A stretch of DNA of 64,000 bases from Planctomycetota bacterium (GTDB lineage: Bacteria; Planctomycetota; Phycisphaerae; Sedimentisphaerales; Anaerohalosphaeraceae): assembly GCA_029552545.1 (NCBI GenBank), contig JAKPDO010000050.1, positions 1 through 64,000 on the forward strand. The letters are read 5' to 3'. Positions 6,628 through 16,164 of the stretch are shown in pieces. A model generated the notes under the pieces. The model did not search any database, was not told the origin of the DNA, and worked only from the letters and a program-made list of their open reading frames with translations. Both the position numbers and the translations under genes were made by a program. Position 1 is the stretch's first letter. Each line of letters opens with the position of its first letter.

Positions 6628-9054
6628 TTAAAGCCATCGCTGGGCCAGTTCCGCCAAATCGCTGAGCGTAATGCCGCCGTCTCCGCTCAAATCGCGGCTC
6701 AGGCAGTCGGGCTGGGCGTTGCAGAACGGCGGCACCGACAGCCACCAGGCGGCCAGAGCGTCCAGGTCCGGCAATCCCATCGTTTGTTTGGCTAGATTTG
6801 CCACCGCAGCGGCCGACAAGGCGTAGGGGTAGGTTCGAAGGTCATCGATGCGGCCCTGGAAGAGCGGGTCAGCGCTGAACTGACTTTTGCCGACGTACAG
6901 AAGGGTGGCTTTCAGGTCGGAGGGATTCAGCGTAAAGCCGACATTCGTCGCCGCCGGTGAACCGTTGACATAAAGCGTTCCGGTATTTCCTTTCAGCGTG
7001 ACGGCCAGATGCACCCATTGATTGACCGCTAACTGGGCGGCGTCCATCCGCTGTTCGAGCGAGTTGCCCCCCGTCGTGGCGGCAAAGCGGAGCGTGTTGC
7101 TGCCGGAGCGCGGTGTCAGGAACATATACGTACCGGTTCCGGTGCCGAAGTCGAAGATGCGCTGCCATTGATTCCCGCCGGTCCAATAAACCCAGGCGGC
7201 AATCGTGATGTCTTCCGTATTGGCCAGAGCTGTCGGCAGCGTCAGAAAATCATCGACGCCGTCCAGCACGAGGCATTGTCCGAGGCGGCCGTTTGTATAG
7301 GCCGGGCTGCCGGAGGCGGCGGCGTGGAAGGTGCCGAAGCTGTCCTGCGTATTGTTTTCAAAGCGGTAATGGGCGGACAGGCGGTTGCTGTACACCCGGA
7401 TGCGAATGGTGGTCTGATCGCTGGCGCCGGAGGGGTCGGTGACGCGAACCACGAAGGCATTGTCGCCTGCATCCGAGGCCGACGGCGTGCCGGACAGGGT
7501 GCCGTTGGAGGCGACCGACAGCCAGGCGGGACCGCCGATTTTGCTGAACGTCAGAGAATCGTTGTCCGCATCAGACGCGAAGGCCGCCAGAGTCTGTCCG
7601 GTGTAGGCGATGCCTCCGGCGGCGTCCGGCAGAATAATCGGGTCGCCGGCGAACATCGGCGGGTTGTTTGTGTTGCCGCCCCAGAGAGTCCAGATTTCCG
7701 CGCCGGAGAGCGCATAACTGTAGATGCGGAAATCGTCAATCCGGCCGCTGAACAGCGGGTCGGCGGCCCAGAGACTTTTGCCGATGTAATTCAGGTTGGG
7801 GGAAAAGTCGATCGGGTCCAGCGTAATCGATGCGGAGGAGGCGACGGCTTTGCCGTTTACATAGAGGGTGGCGGTATTTTCCCGAAGCACGACAGCCAGA
7901 TGCGTCCACTGAGCGGTCGGCAGCTGGGACGTTTCGACAATCTGCTCGCTGCCGCCGTCTTTGACGGCAAAGCGGAGGGTGTTGCTGCCGGATCGCGGCG
8001 TTAGGAAGAGATATTGAGCCGTACTGGTGCCGAAGTCAAAAATCCGCTGCCATTGGTTGCCGCCGTTCCAATACACCCAGGCGGCGACGGTCATATCGCG
8101 GGCGTCCGCCACGCCGGCCGGCAGGGTCACAAAATCATCCACACCGTCCAGCACAATAGCTTGTCCGATACGCCCGGCTGTGTAAACAGGACTTCCGCTG
8201 GGGGTGCCGTGATTGGTGCCGATGCTGTCGCTGCAGTTGTTTTCAAACGCCCAGAGCCCCGTAAATTGCTGAATCAGCAGGCGGGCCGGACGGGAGGTGA
8301 GGGTGCCGGAGGCGACACAATAGTAATATCCCTGGTCTGACGCCTGCACATCGGCGATTTGAAGGGTATCAGTGTTGGCTCCGGAAATCCGCTCGCCGTT
8401 TGTCAGCGGGATCGAGGTTCCCTGCTTGTACCAGGCATAACTGACGGCACGTGGGGCCTGAACGCGGAAGACGGCCGTTTCCCCCAGTGCAGCCACCTGT
8501 CCGGCGGGTTCCTGAACAAAAGAGAGGTATCCCATGTCCGCGATCAAAGCGGCGTCCATCCGAATATGGCGGATTCGATTAGCAAAGCCGTCTTCGCTGT
8601 CATAGTTCAGACCGTACGGCCAATAATGCTGGCTGTCACCGTAGAGCACAGCGCTGCTGCCGTCAAAAAGGCGAATCTGCCGAGAAGCGTGAGCACCGTT
8701 CCAGACCCCACCGGATAAATTGGCGCTCCAGGCGGAAATGGTGCCGACGCCCAGGGTATGGGAGATTTCGTGGAGGGCGACGCGGGTATTGCGGGAGCCG
8801 CCGAAGGTAATCACGCCGTCAAAGTTGGCCTGAGCCGTAGGAACCCCGGCGTTGTAGTAAATGTTCAAGTGTTTGTTGAAAGAGCCGTGTTTGTTGTAAA
8901 GGGCGACGGCCTCTGTCACGGCGGCTTCAATCTGGCTGCGGATGCCGGCATCGACACCGCTTAAGTTAAAGGTGTAGGTGATATCGGCCTTCATCGAGCT
9001 GACAAGGCACATATACAGAAACAGGGCCCTCAGAGAAAACTTGCCGAAAGTCAT
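6628..9054 (-). CDS. Secreted LamG-repeat protein with metalloprotease-like N terminus and dockerin-like C terminus
   Basis: 808 residues. The signal peptide is near residues 1-22. The zinc-protease-like helix HEISHTLGVG is at 95-104, but the third metzincin His (HExxHxxGxxH) is absent. An Ig-like domain (about 190-260) has the typical YYCVAS. Two LamG/concanavalin-like domains follow (about 262-450 and 560-740), near-duplicates that share the core motifs LDGVDDF, QWQRIFDFGT and TLYVNG. A cadherin-like putative Ig domain lies between them. The C terminus has DLSGDGGITLSDLAEL and ends AQRWL, the dockerin-like module common in Phycisphaerae. It is probably an extracellular carbohydrate- or peptide-acting protein. 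ATG 9054 is chosen for the upstream AGAGGTC; an in-frame start at 9114 would precede the signal peptide. Confidence 0.8.
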   Translation of the reverse strand: MTFGKFSLRALFLYMCLVSSMKADITYTFNLSGVDAGIRSQIEAAVTEAVALYNKHGSFNKHLNIYYNAGVPTAQANFDGVITFGGSRNTRVALHEISHTLGVGTISAWSANLSGGVWNGAHASRQIRLFDGSSAVLYGDSQHYWPYGLNYDSEDGFANRIRHIRMDAALIADMGYLSFVQEPAGQVAALGETAVFRVQAPRAVSYAWYKQGTSIPLTNGERISGANTDTLQIADVQASDQGYYYCVASGTLTSRPARLLIQQFTGLWAFENNCSDSIGTNHGTPSGSPVYTAGRIGQAIVLDGVDDFVTLPAGVADARDMTVAAWVYWNGGNQWQRIFDFGTSTAQYLFLTPRSGSNTLRFAVKDGGSEQIVETSQLPTAQWTHLAVVLRENTATLYVNGKAVASSASITLDPIDFSPNLNYIGKSLWAADPLFSGRIDDFRIYSYALSGAEIWTLWGGNTNNPPMFAGDPIILPDAAGGIAYTGQTLAAFASDADNDSLTFSKIGGPAWLSVASNGTLSGTPSASDAGDNAFVVRVTDPSGASDQTTIRIRVYSNRLSAHYRFENNTQDSFGTFHAAASGSPAYTNGRLGQCLVLDGVDDFLTLPTALANTEDITIAAWVYWTGGNQWQRIFDFGTGTGTYMFLTPRSGSNTLRFAATTGGNSLEQRMDAAQLAVNQWVHLAVTLKGNTGTLYVNGSPAATNVGFTLNPSDLKATLLYVGKSQFSADPLFQGRIDDLRTYPYALSAAAVANLAKQTMGLPDLDALAAWWLSVPPFCNAQPDCLSRDLSGDGGITLSDLAELAQRWL

Positions 9055-9268
9055 AAAAGACCTCTTTGTGTGTGAAGTTCGCTTTTTATCGGATTTCAGA
9101 CCCCCATTTATCATATTTTTGTAAAACAGGTTATATCAAAACGGAGCGGGAATGTCAATCGTATTCCAGCGACTCCGGAACCTCGTTTTCGCGGAACGGG
9201 CAGGTGCTTTCTTGACAGGGGGGCCCGTTTGCACTACGCTTCAGCAAATTTTTTATCGGAGCGCTGGT

Positions 9269-9886
9269 GTGGCACAAGAAGAACAAGTATTGGTGATTGA
9301 ACGGGGACAACTGGAGAAAGCGGGTCTTTTTCAGGGGGTTATGCCGGATGTGAAGCGGTATCTGCCGACTCTGTTTGCCCCGGGGGCCGGGCGGTATATG
9401 GTTCGCCGCGACGCGGAAAAAGACCCTTCTTATAAACAGATTATTCCCTATGTGGTGATGCGCTCCGACGGACGCTATTTGACGTATGTTCGGGGCAAGC
9501 GGGCGGGCGAAACGCGTCTGGTTGAGAAACGCTCCATCGGCATCGGCGGACATATCAATCCGGCGGATGATATGGAGTTGTTTTCGCCGTACGAGACCTA
9601 TCTGAATGCGGTGCATCGGGAGGTGGCCGAAGAGGTCCATGTAGAATCGCCGTACAAAGAGACCATCATCGGCTTGCTGAATGACGATTCCAACGAAGTC
9701 GGCCGTGTGCATCTCGGGATTGTGCACTTGTGGGAGCTGGAGGCACCGGCGGTCCGCCGTCGGGAGCAGATGATTACGCAGATGGAGTTTCTGCCGCCGG
9801 AGGCGCTGCGGACGCTGCGGGATAGTATGGAAACCTGGTCCCAGCTGTGTCTGGACTATCTGCTGGAGGGGCTTTTGGGACAATGA
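9269..9886 (+). CDS. Nudix-type hydrolase / predicted phosphoesterase
   Basis: 205-residue Nudix-family protein. It carries the box elements GIGGHINPAD, then AVHREVAEEVHVES, which match GGx...REuxEExGu with a longer than usual spacing between the Gly and Glu parts. Nudix enzymes hydrolyse nucleoside diphosphates linked to another group; the substrate is unknown here. I prefer GTG 9269 (VAQEEQVL) because GGAG sits 7 bases upstream. The longer frame from ATG 9152 overlaps what looks like the promoter region. It precedes the redoxin-like gene by about 20 bases, so the two are probably co-transcribed. Confidence 0.75.
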   Translation: MAQEEQVLVIERGQLEKAGLFQGVMPDVKRYLPTLFAPGAGRYMVRRDAEKDPSYKQIIPYVVMRSDGRYLTYVRGKRAGETRLVEKRSIGIGGHINPADDMELFSPYETYLNAVHREVAEEVHVESPYKETIIGLLNDDSNEVGRVHLGIVHLWELEAPAVRRREQMITQMEFLPPEALRTLRDSMETWSQLCLDYLLEGLLGQ

Positions 9887-9909
9887 GACAGGCAGGTGTC
9901 GGAGAGGTT

Positions 9910-11010
9910 ATGAAAAGAGCGCAGGTGGTGTTGGTGATAGCGGGATTGGCCGTTTTCTTTCGGCCGACGGCTTATTCGGCCCAGGAGCAGGATTATGTGC
10001 CGCCGGCCCTGACGCCGCTGCCGTATCTGATCCGCGACCCGGCTGTGCGGAAAGAGCTGAAACTGACGGCCGAGCAGACTGCCCGCCTGGATACGCTGTG
10101 TAATCAGATGGATGGGCATCTGTTTGTTCTTCGGGACCAGCCGCCCAATCCGACGGAGCCGGAGATGATTGAACATGTCCGCGCCGTAGTGGAACTGATG
10201 AAGGAAACGGATGACATTCTCCAGCCCCCTCAGCGGCTTCGGCTGCAGGAGCTGGGGTTTCAGTTTGAAGGGGTGTATGCGATGTTTCGTCCGGCGCCGG
10301 CGGCCTATCTGCGTCTGACGGAGGAACAGAAAAATCGGATGCAGACCCTGCATCGCCAGTTTCTCCGCAATCAGGAGCAGCTGCGGACTCGTCTGGAGGA
10401 AAGCGGGCGGCAGAGCGAACTGCAGGAGCAGATGGAGCAGCTGCGGGTCCGGTTTATGAATCAGTTTCTGCGGGTGCTTTCTGAAGGGCAGGTTGTGATT
10501 TGGAATGAAATGCTCGGAGCCCCGTTTGATTTTTCCCAGACGCAGCCGCTGTCGTTTCAGGCCCCGGAGTTAGAGGGCCTGACCGGCTGGTTCAACGGGA
10601 AACCTCTGACATTCAAGCAGCTGAGCGGACGCGTGGTGATTGTGATTTTCTGCTCACCGGAACAATCCGGGGCGGAGGATTTGGCGGCTTATAAACTCTG
10701 GTCGAGACAATACAATCCTCAGGAAGTAGCCCTGATTGGGATTTTGGTGCCGCCGCAGACTCAAAAGACCATAACGGAACCGGCCGCGTGGATTCAGAAG
10801 GAAGGATTGACTTTTCCTGTGGCGCTGGATGCCAAACGGCTGACGGTCCGGGCGTGGGCCAATCCGGTGCTGCCGAGTATTTATCTGGTTGATAAAAAAG
10901 GGCGGGTGCGCTGGTGGTGGTATGGTCCGCTGAAGCAAAATAATGCCTCGGGGGAAAAGTGGGTGGCGGAGCGGATTGAGATACTTCGTTCGGAACAAGC
11001 ATCTCAATAA
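9910..11010 (+). CDS. Secreted redoxin-like protein with helical N-terminal region
   Basis: 366 residues with a signal peptide (about 1-23, MKRAQVVLVIAGLAVFF). Residues 30-210 are helical and rich in Gln/Glu, with repeated LTAEQ/LTEEQ phrases like periplasmic Spy/CpxP-type proteins. Residues 235-360 resemble a thioredoxin/AhpC-TSA fold (VVIVIFCSPEQSGAEDL, then VLPSIYLVDKKGRVRW). The redox site has one Cys (FCSPEQSG) instead of CxxC, so disulfide exchange is doubtful. It is probably periplasmic. ATG 9910 is chosen for GGAGAGG just upstream and the signal peptide; the frame opens earlier, inside the Nudix gene. Confidence 0.7.
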   Translation: MKRAQVVLVIAGLAVFFRPTAYSAQEQDYVPPALTPLPYLIRDPAVRKELKLTAEQTARLDTLCNQMDGHLFVLRDQPPNPTEPEMIEHVRAVVELMKETDDILQPPQRLRLQELGFQFEGVYAMFRPAPAAYLRLTEEQKNRMQTLHRQFLRNQEQLRTRLEESGRQSELQEQMEQLRVRFMNQFLRVLSEGQVVIWNEMLGAPFDFSQTQPLSFQAPELEGLTGWFNGKPLTFKQLSGRVVIVIFCSPEQSGAEDLAAYKLWSRQYNPQEVALIGILVPPQTQKTITEPAAWIQKEGLTFPVALDAKRLTVRAWANPVLPSIYLVDKKGRVRWWWYGPLKQNNASGEKWVAERIEILRSEQASQ

Positions 11011-11020
11011 ACCAAGCTTT

Positions 11021-12448
11021 TTACAAGTCTTTGATTTCATGCAGAACCTCGAGCGGAGGCGGAGAAGGGATCCGGTCGAGGATTTGGATCGTTCGCCACC
11101 GTCCGGTTCGGTACCGCAAATAAATAAGCCCGCTGAAGGCCAGAAGCGTCAGGCACAAAAATCCCCAGGTCCATCGGGGAGAAAGCTGGGCGATTTTCAG
11201 AAGAAAGAGCTGCCCGATAACCAGCGTCCAGTGCATGCTGACGGAGATAGCCATAGCCCAGAACGTATCACCGGCACCGCGCAGGGCTCCGCTGAAGACC
11301 AGCATCGTGGCGTCCGCCATCACATACAGGGCGGCCATTCGCAGCATAAAGACGGCTTCAGGACGAGCAGCGGCAAAGACAGCATCCTCCTGAGGAGGAC
11401 GAAAGACCTCGACGAGAGGGTGCGGAAGAAGGGCAAATGTGAGCATGGTGCAGAAGGAATAGGCCCAGGCCAGTTTCAGTCCGGAAAAAGTGGCCCGATC
11501 GGCGGTATCCGGTTCGGAGCCGCCCATATAGCGTCCGACCAGACTGGTGACGCCGACGTGAATACCCACCAGCGGGATAAAAGAGACCAAATCCCAGTTG
11601 AAAACGATGGTTACGGCGGTTGCGGTCTGGAGGCCGCAGGCGTGGAAGTTGAGGATGAGCAGAGTAAAGGCCAGCATGTTGAGGAAGAATTCGATGCCCG
11701 CAGGGGTGCCGAATCGCCAGAGTTTTTTCATCAGCACACTGTCATAACGGAAGGAGCGGGCGACGGCGAATTCGTACCGTTCGGGACTCAGGAGGTAAAC
11801 GGCGGCCAGCACAAGCAGACCCAGAAAGCCGCCGAGAATCGTGCCGTAGGCCGCCCCGCGGATTCCGAGGGCCGGAAAACCGAGATGACCGAAAATCAGG
11901 ATATAGTTGATGAAGATATTCGATACGGTTGAAACGATGGCAGAGACCATCACGGTTCGGGTTTTGCCGATGCCGGAGAAAAAACTGCTCAGGCAGTTTC
12001 GGAACAGACTAATCAAGACGCCGTACAGCAGGATGTTGAAATAAACAGTCTGGGGGCCGAGCTGTTCCGGAGGGATTTTGGTGAGAACAAAGAGCTGCCA
12101 GGCAAGCGGGCGTGCCGCCAGAATGAGCGGCCAGGCCAGAATGGAAATGATAAGCCCCTGTGTAATCACAACGGGGCAGTCGGTTTTTCTGCCTGCACCG
12201 TAGCATTGTGCCGTCAGAGCGGTGCAATAGCCGGTCACTCCGAGAAAGAACGTGCTCAGCATAAAGCAGGTCAGCCCGCCGCCCATGGCGGCGCTCATCT
12301 GGTGGGGGCCCAGACGCGACAGAAACAGCCGGTCTGTGAAAATCATAATCGTATCGCAGGCACTGGAAATGACCATCGGAAAGGCGATGGTGAGCATTTC
12401 CTTTATCCCGCCGGGCCCCGGATAATGTTCTTTCCAGATTGATTTCAT
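11021..12448 (-). CDS. MATE-family multidrug/toxin efflux transporter
   Basis: 475-residue integral membrane protein with about twelve hydrophobic helices in two similar halves, typical of NorM-like MATE antiporters. Early sequence AFPMVISSACDTIMIFTDRLFLSRLG matches the MATE N-terminal helix pattern, and FSGIGKTRTVM and FSGALRGAGDT mark equivalent loops in each half. It probably exports organic cations using Na+ or H+. The start is ATG 12448. It converges with the redoxin-like gene (10-base gap) and diverges from lepA. Confidence 0.88.
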   Translation of the reverse strand: MKSIWKEHYPGPGGIKEMLTIAFPMVISSACDTIMIFTDRLFLSRLGPHQMSAAMGGGLTCFMLSTFFLGVTGYCTALTAQCYGAGRKTDCPVVITQGLIISILAWPLILAARPLAWQLFVLTKIPPEQLGPQTVYFNILLYGVLISLFRNCLSSFFSGIGKTRTVMVSAIVSTVSNIFINYILIFGHLGFPALGIRGAAYGTILGGFLGLLVLAAVYLLSPERYEFAVARSFRYDSVLMKKLWRFGTPAGIEFFLNMLAFTLLILNFHACGLQTATAVTIVFNWDLVSFIPLVGIHVGVTSLVGRYMGGSEPDTADRATFSGLKLAWAYSFCTMLTFALLPHPLVEVFRPPQEDAVFAAARPEAVFMLRMAALYVMADATMLVFSGALRGAGDTFWAMAISVSMHWTLVIGQLFLLKIAQLSPRWTWGFLCLTLLAFSGLIYLRYRTGRWRTIQILDRIPSPPPLEVLHEIKDL

Positions 12449-12552
12449 TGAACAAAAAGTCGCAAAACCAGAGGCGAAAACAGGATTTTTCCGTCCACAG
12501 CGGGGTTATGGTATCGCTGGGGTCCGGTTTTGTCCAGAAAAGTTGGGGATAA

Positions 12553-12581
12553 TTGCCTGCTGCTGCAAAAGATGATATAAT
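12553..12581 (+). promoter_or_regulatory. Promoter of lepA
   Basis: TTGCCT (12553-12558), 17-base spacer, perfect TATAAT (12576-12581). The predicted start near 12588 leaves a 30-base leader to ATG 12618. Confidence 0.6.
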
Positions 12582-12617
12582 AGATTCTTTTCCAAAAGAG
12601 ACAGGTTTGGGATTGTT

Positions 12618-14414
12618 ATGGGAACGGAACATATTCGGAATTTTTCGATTATTGCGCATATTGACCACGGCAAAAGCACGCTGGCGGACCGGCTGCTCGA
12701 GCTGACCGGGGCCATCAGCGACCGGGAGAAGAAAGAGCAGTTTTTGGATGATATGGACCTGGAACGGGAGCGGGGGATTACCATTAAGGCCTCTGCAGTG
12801 ACGATGACGTATCCGTATCAGGGCCGCACCTATATGCTGAATCTGATTGATACGCCCGGGCATGTGGATTTTCATTATGAGGTGTCCCGTGCACTGACCG
12901 CCTGTGAGGGGGCGCTTCTGGTGGTGGACGCTTCGCAGGGCGTAGAGGCCCAGACGGTGGCCAATGCCTATCTGGCGGTCGAAAGCGGCTGCGAAATCCT
13001 CGGGGTGATTAATAAGATTGATTTGAGCGGGGCGCGTCCGGATGAAACGGCGCAGGAGGTTGAGCATGCGTTCGGCATTCCGGCAAAGGATTGTCTGAAG
13101 GTCAGTGCCAAGACAGGGCTAGGCGTTCCGGAACTGCTGGAGGCGATCATTACGCGTCTGCCGCCGCCGGAGGATAAAAGCGAGGAGCCGACGGCTGCGC
13201 TGATTTTTGACAGCCATGCGGATGAATACCGCGGCGTGATTTGCTACGTGCGGGTCTTTCAGGGACGATTGTACAAACGCCAGAAAATCCGTCTGATGGG
13301 TTCCGGCCGCACGTATCAGATTACCGAACTGGGCAAGTTTATGCCCCGAATGACTCCGGTGGACGCCTTAGGCACGGGCGAAGTGGGATATGTGATTGCC
13401 AATATCAAGAATCTGCATGATGTGACGGTCGGCGATACGATAACCGATGTCCAGCGTCCTGCGGAAAAGCCGCTGCCGGGCTATAAGAAGCCGGTTCAAA
13501 TGGTCTTTTCCGACTTTTATCCGTCCGGAGAGACGGATTATCCGAAACTGCGGGAGGCGTTTGAAAAACTGGCGCTGAACGATGCGAGTTTCTCGTTTGC
13601 CCCGCAGAATTCACCGGCGCTGGGGTTCGGCTTTCGCTGCGGATTTCTCGGGCTGCTGCATATGGAGATTGTGCAGGAGCGGCTGGAGCGGGAAAGCGAT
13701 GTGGACGTGGTGCAGACGGCTCCGGCGGTCAGTTATGAGGTCCTGCTGACCTCCGGAGAGGTCAAACGCATCGACAGTCCGGCGGAACTGCCCGACCGTT
13801 CGCGGATTCAGGAGCTGCGCGAACCGATGGTTCGGCTGGAAATCATTACCAGCCATGAATCGCTGGGCGGGATACTTCGTCTGGCAGAGGAACGGCGATG
13901 CAAACTGGTGAAAACCGAATACATCAGTCCCACGCGCGTGATGCTCGAATACAAAGCACCGCTGGCGGAGATTGTGTATGATTTTTATGACCAGCTGAAG
14001 GGCATCAGCCACGGGTATGCGACAATGGATTATGAGTTTTTGGGCTTTGAGGCATCGGATCTGGTCAAGATTGATATTCTGGTTAATAAAATGCCGATTG
14101 AAGCCCTCAGTTTGATTGTGCATCGGAGCAATGCCGAGAAGCGCGGGCGCAAACTGCTTTTGAAACTGAAGGAGGCCATTCCGCGGCATCAGTTTGAAAT
14201 CCCGCTGCAGGCGGCTGTCGGCGGCAAGATTATCGCCCGCGAGACGATAAAGGCCTACCGCAAAGACGTGACGGCCAAACTGTACGGCGGCGATGTTACG
14301 CGCAAGATGAAGGTGCTCAAGCGACAGAAGGAGGGCAAAAAGCGGATGAAGGCCATCGGCCAGGTGACGATTCCGCAGGATGCCTTTATGTCCATTCTGG
14401 ATACAAGCGATTGA
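12618..14414 (+). CDS. lepA: Elongation factor 4 (LepA)
   Basis: 598-residue translational GTPase that back-translocates or remodels stalled ribosomes. The G domain has G1 AHIDHGKST (14-22), the switch ERERGITIKA, G3 DTPGHVDF and G4 NKID. The EF-G-like domains follow, and the LepA-specific C terminus has RKMKVLKRQKEGKKRMK. Length and domain order are standard. A good sigma-70 promoter precedes it, and it is apparently monocistronic, ending before the palindrome at 14471-14516. Confidence 0.97.
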   Translation: MGTEHIRNFSIIAHIDHGKSTLADRLLELTGAISDREKKEQFLDDMDLERERGITIKASAVTMTYPYQGRTYMLNLIDTPGHVDFHYEVSRALTACEGALLVVDASQGVEAQTVANAYLAVESGCEILGVINKIDLSGARPDETAQEVEHAFGIPAKDCLKVSAKTGLGVPELLEAIITRLPPPEDKSEEPTAALIFDSHADEYRGVICYVRVFQGRLYKRQKIRLMGSGRTYQITELGKFMPRMTPVDALGTGEVGYVIANIKNLHDVTVGDTITDVQRPAEKPLPGYKKPVQMVFSDFYPSGETDYPKLREAFEKLALNDASFSFAPQNSPALGFGFRCGFLGLLHMEIVQERLERESDVDVVQTAPAVSYEVLLTSGEVKRIDSPAELPDRSRIQELREPMVRLEIITSHESLGGILRLAEERRCKLVKTEYISPTRVMLEYKAPLAEIVYDFYDQLKGISHGYATMDYEFLGFEASDLVKIDILVNKMPIEALSLIVHRSNAEKRGRKLLLKLKEAIPRHQFEIPLQAAVGGKIIARETIKAYRKDVTAKLYGGDVTRKMKVLKRQKEGKKRMKAIGQVTIPQDAFMSILDTSD

Positions 14415-14470
14415 GTTATTCCCAAAACACCCAATTAGAGACTGTATTTGTCTTTATATTTCGACTTTTT

Positions 14471-14516
14471 TCGATAATGTCGTAAAATAGTATAGACTGT
14501 TTTACGACATTGTCGA
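14471..14516. repeat. 46-bp interrupted palindrome
   Basis: The left arm 14471-14487 (TCGATAATGTCGTAAAA) and right arm 14500-14516 (TTTTACGACATTGTCGA) match at 16 of 17 positions, around a 12-base spacer TAGTATAGACTG. It lies between the convergent lepA and ubiE genes. No T tract follows on either strand, so it is a poor intrinsic terminator. It could be a protein-binding or recombination site, or a relic of a mobile-element end. Confidence 0.75.
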
Positions 14517-14537
14517 GAATAGTCGGCTCCAGGTATT

Positions 14538-15215
14538 TTATGGGTTATTAGCGTGGAGCATGTGCAGGGTGACGGTGCCGAGGCAGAGGGTGCGGCTTGC
14601 GGCATAGGTCAGGCCGGCCTGTCGGCAGAGAGACGGGAAGTTCAATTCATCATTCCACGTGCGGATGGATTCGGCCAGGTAGATCAGCGGGTTGGGTCTG
14701 CCGAAAAGCGGAATGCTGGCGGCGGGCATCAGATATCGAAGATACATCCAGAACAATCTGCGAATCATTGTGTTTTTCGGCAGGGAGAATTCGAGGATGC
14801 CGATGCGTCCGCCGGGACGAAGGAGCCGCTTTATTTCCTTCAGGGCCGCGGGGATGTCGGGGATATTCCGCAGGCCGAACGCACAGGTAATCAGGTCAAA
14901 GGAGTTTGACGGAAGGTCTGTCCGGACGGCGTCGGCGACATGCCAGCTGATTTGCTCAGACAGGGCGGCGTATTTCTTCCGGGCCTGTTCAATCATCGCC
15001 GGACTAATGTCCAGGCCGACGATTTCGGCGGCGGGCTGAAGACGGGCCAGGGCGGCGGCCATTTCGCCCGTTCCGCAGCACAAATCAAGGATTCGCTCCT
15101 GCGGCTGCGGATTCAACAGGACTGTGGCGGTGCGGCGCCATCGCCGGTCCAGTCCAAAACTGAACAGGCGGTTGCAGAGGTCATAGCGTGCGGCGATGGG
15201 TTCAAAGTCAAACAC
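14538..15215 (-). CDS. ubiE: Demethylmenaquinone methyltransferase
   Basis: 225-residue SAM-dependent methyltransferase of the UbiE/MenG type, the last step of menaquinone synthesis. Motif I is ILDLCCGTGEMA and motif II IVGLDIS; the UbiE signatures RYDLCNRLFSFGLD and CAFGLRNIPD are present. It starts with GTG 15215 and follows menA by 22 bases, so the two quinone genes are surely co-transcribed. A dedicated menaquinone function (also called menG) is favoured by menA and the absence of ubiquinone genes nearby. Confidence 0.92.
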   Translation of the reverse strand: MFDFEPIAARYDLCNRLFSFGLDRRWRRTATVLLNPQPQERILDLCCGTGEMAAALARLQPAAEIVGLDISPAMIEQARKKYAALSEQISWHVADAVRTDLPSNSFDLITCAFGLRNIPDIPAALKEIKRLLRPGGRIGILEFSLPKNTMIRRLFWMYLRYLMPAASIPLFGRPNPLIYLAESIRTWNDELNFPSLCRQAGLTYAASRTLCLGTVTLHMLHANNP

Positions 15216-15237
15216 GGCGGTTGTCCGAACATTCGAT

Positions 15238-16164
15238 TTATCCTGTTTTGTTCAGCAGAATAGACAGGATCAGAAGGACGCCGAAGGTCAGATGCAGTGC
15301 GGCGGTTTTTCGGTCGAGTGTCTCGATTGGCTGACAATTCCCGCTTCTCAGGACACTGCGCAGATTGCAGACAGCCAAAGGAGCCGTCAGCAGCACCAGC
15401 AGCGACAGCGCAGGAAGGATGTTCAGGATAATCAGGACGGCCGTAATTCCAAAAGCCGCCAGCACAAGGGCGGCGTATTCGAGTTTGGCGAGGCGAAAAC
15501 CCAGCAGGCAGGCGGTAGTCTGAATGCCCGCTCGGGTGTCGTCCTCGATGTCGCGCAGATTGTTGGCGGACAGGATGGCCGCCACGAGACAGCCGACCGG
15601 AAGCGAAACCCACAAAACCGAATGGCTGTAGGTGCCGGTCAAGACATAAAAGGAGCCGATGACCATCAGCGGGCCCATTAGTACAAAGACCATCGGGTCG
15701 CCGAACCCCCGATACTTCAGAAAGAACGGAAAGCCGGTATAGAAGAACCCGCCGGCCATTCCAATCAATCCGAGCAGAAGTATCGGCCGCCCGCGAAGCT
15801 GGACAAACCAAAGTCCCAGCAGGGCTGTAAGGGCAAAACAAATCAGTCCGGCCTTCAGGACGGCGCCCGGTGTGAGCAGGCCTTCGGGAAGGACCCGGCT
15901 GCCGCCGCGTGTATCAGGCCGGTCCACGCCTTTGAGAAAGTCGAAATATTCGTTGACCAGATTGGTTCCGGCGTGAATCGCCAGCGAAGCGGCCAGAACG
16001 AAAGGAAGCAGCCGCCACTGTGTTTCTGGATTGCCGTATGCCAGGGCCGCTCCCAGAAAGACGGGAATGATAGATGCCGTATAAGAAAAGGGGCGAAAGG
16101 CCTGAAGCCAGACGGAAAGCCGGGAGCGATTCATTTCGGTTGGTTTGAGCGGCTCAGGCGACAT
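15238..16164 (-). CDS. menA: 1,4-dihydroxy-2-naphthoate polyprenyltransferase MenA
   Basis: 308-residue UbiA-family membrane prenyltransferase that attaches the polyprenyl tail to dihydroxynaphthoate in menaquinone synthesis. The first Asp-rich motif is in VNEYFDFLKGVDRPDT and the second in ANNLRDIEDDTRAG. About eight or nine membrane helices are visible. Its ATG overlaps the last codons of truD by 11 bases, and ubiE follows. Menaquinone indicates an anaerobic or facultative respiratory chain. Confidence 0.92.
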   Translation of the reverse strand: MSPEPLKPTEMNRSRLSVWLQAFRPFSYTASIIPVFLGAALAYGNPETQWRLLPFVLAASLAIHAGTNLVNEYFDFLKGVDRPDTRGGSRVLPEGLLTPGAVLKAGLICFALTALLGLWFVQLRGRPILLLGLIGMAGGFFYTGFPFFLKYRGFGDPMVFVLMGPLMVIGSFYVLTGTYSHSVLWVSLPVGCLVAAILSANNLRDIEDDTRAGIQTTACLLGFRLAKLEYAALVLAAFGITAVLIILNILPALSLLVLLTAPLAVCNLRSVLRSGNCQPIETLDRKTAALHLTFGVLLILSILLNKTG

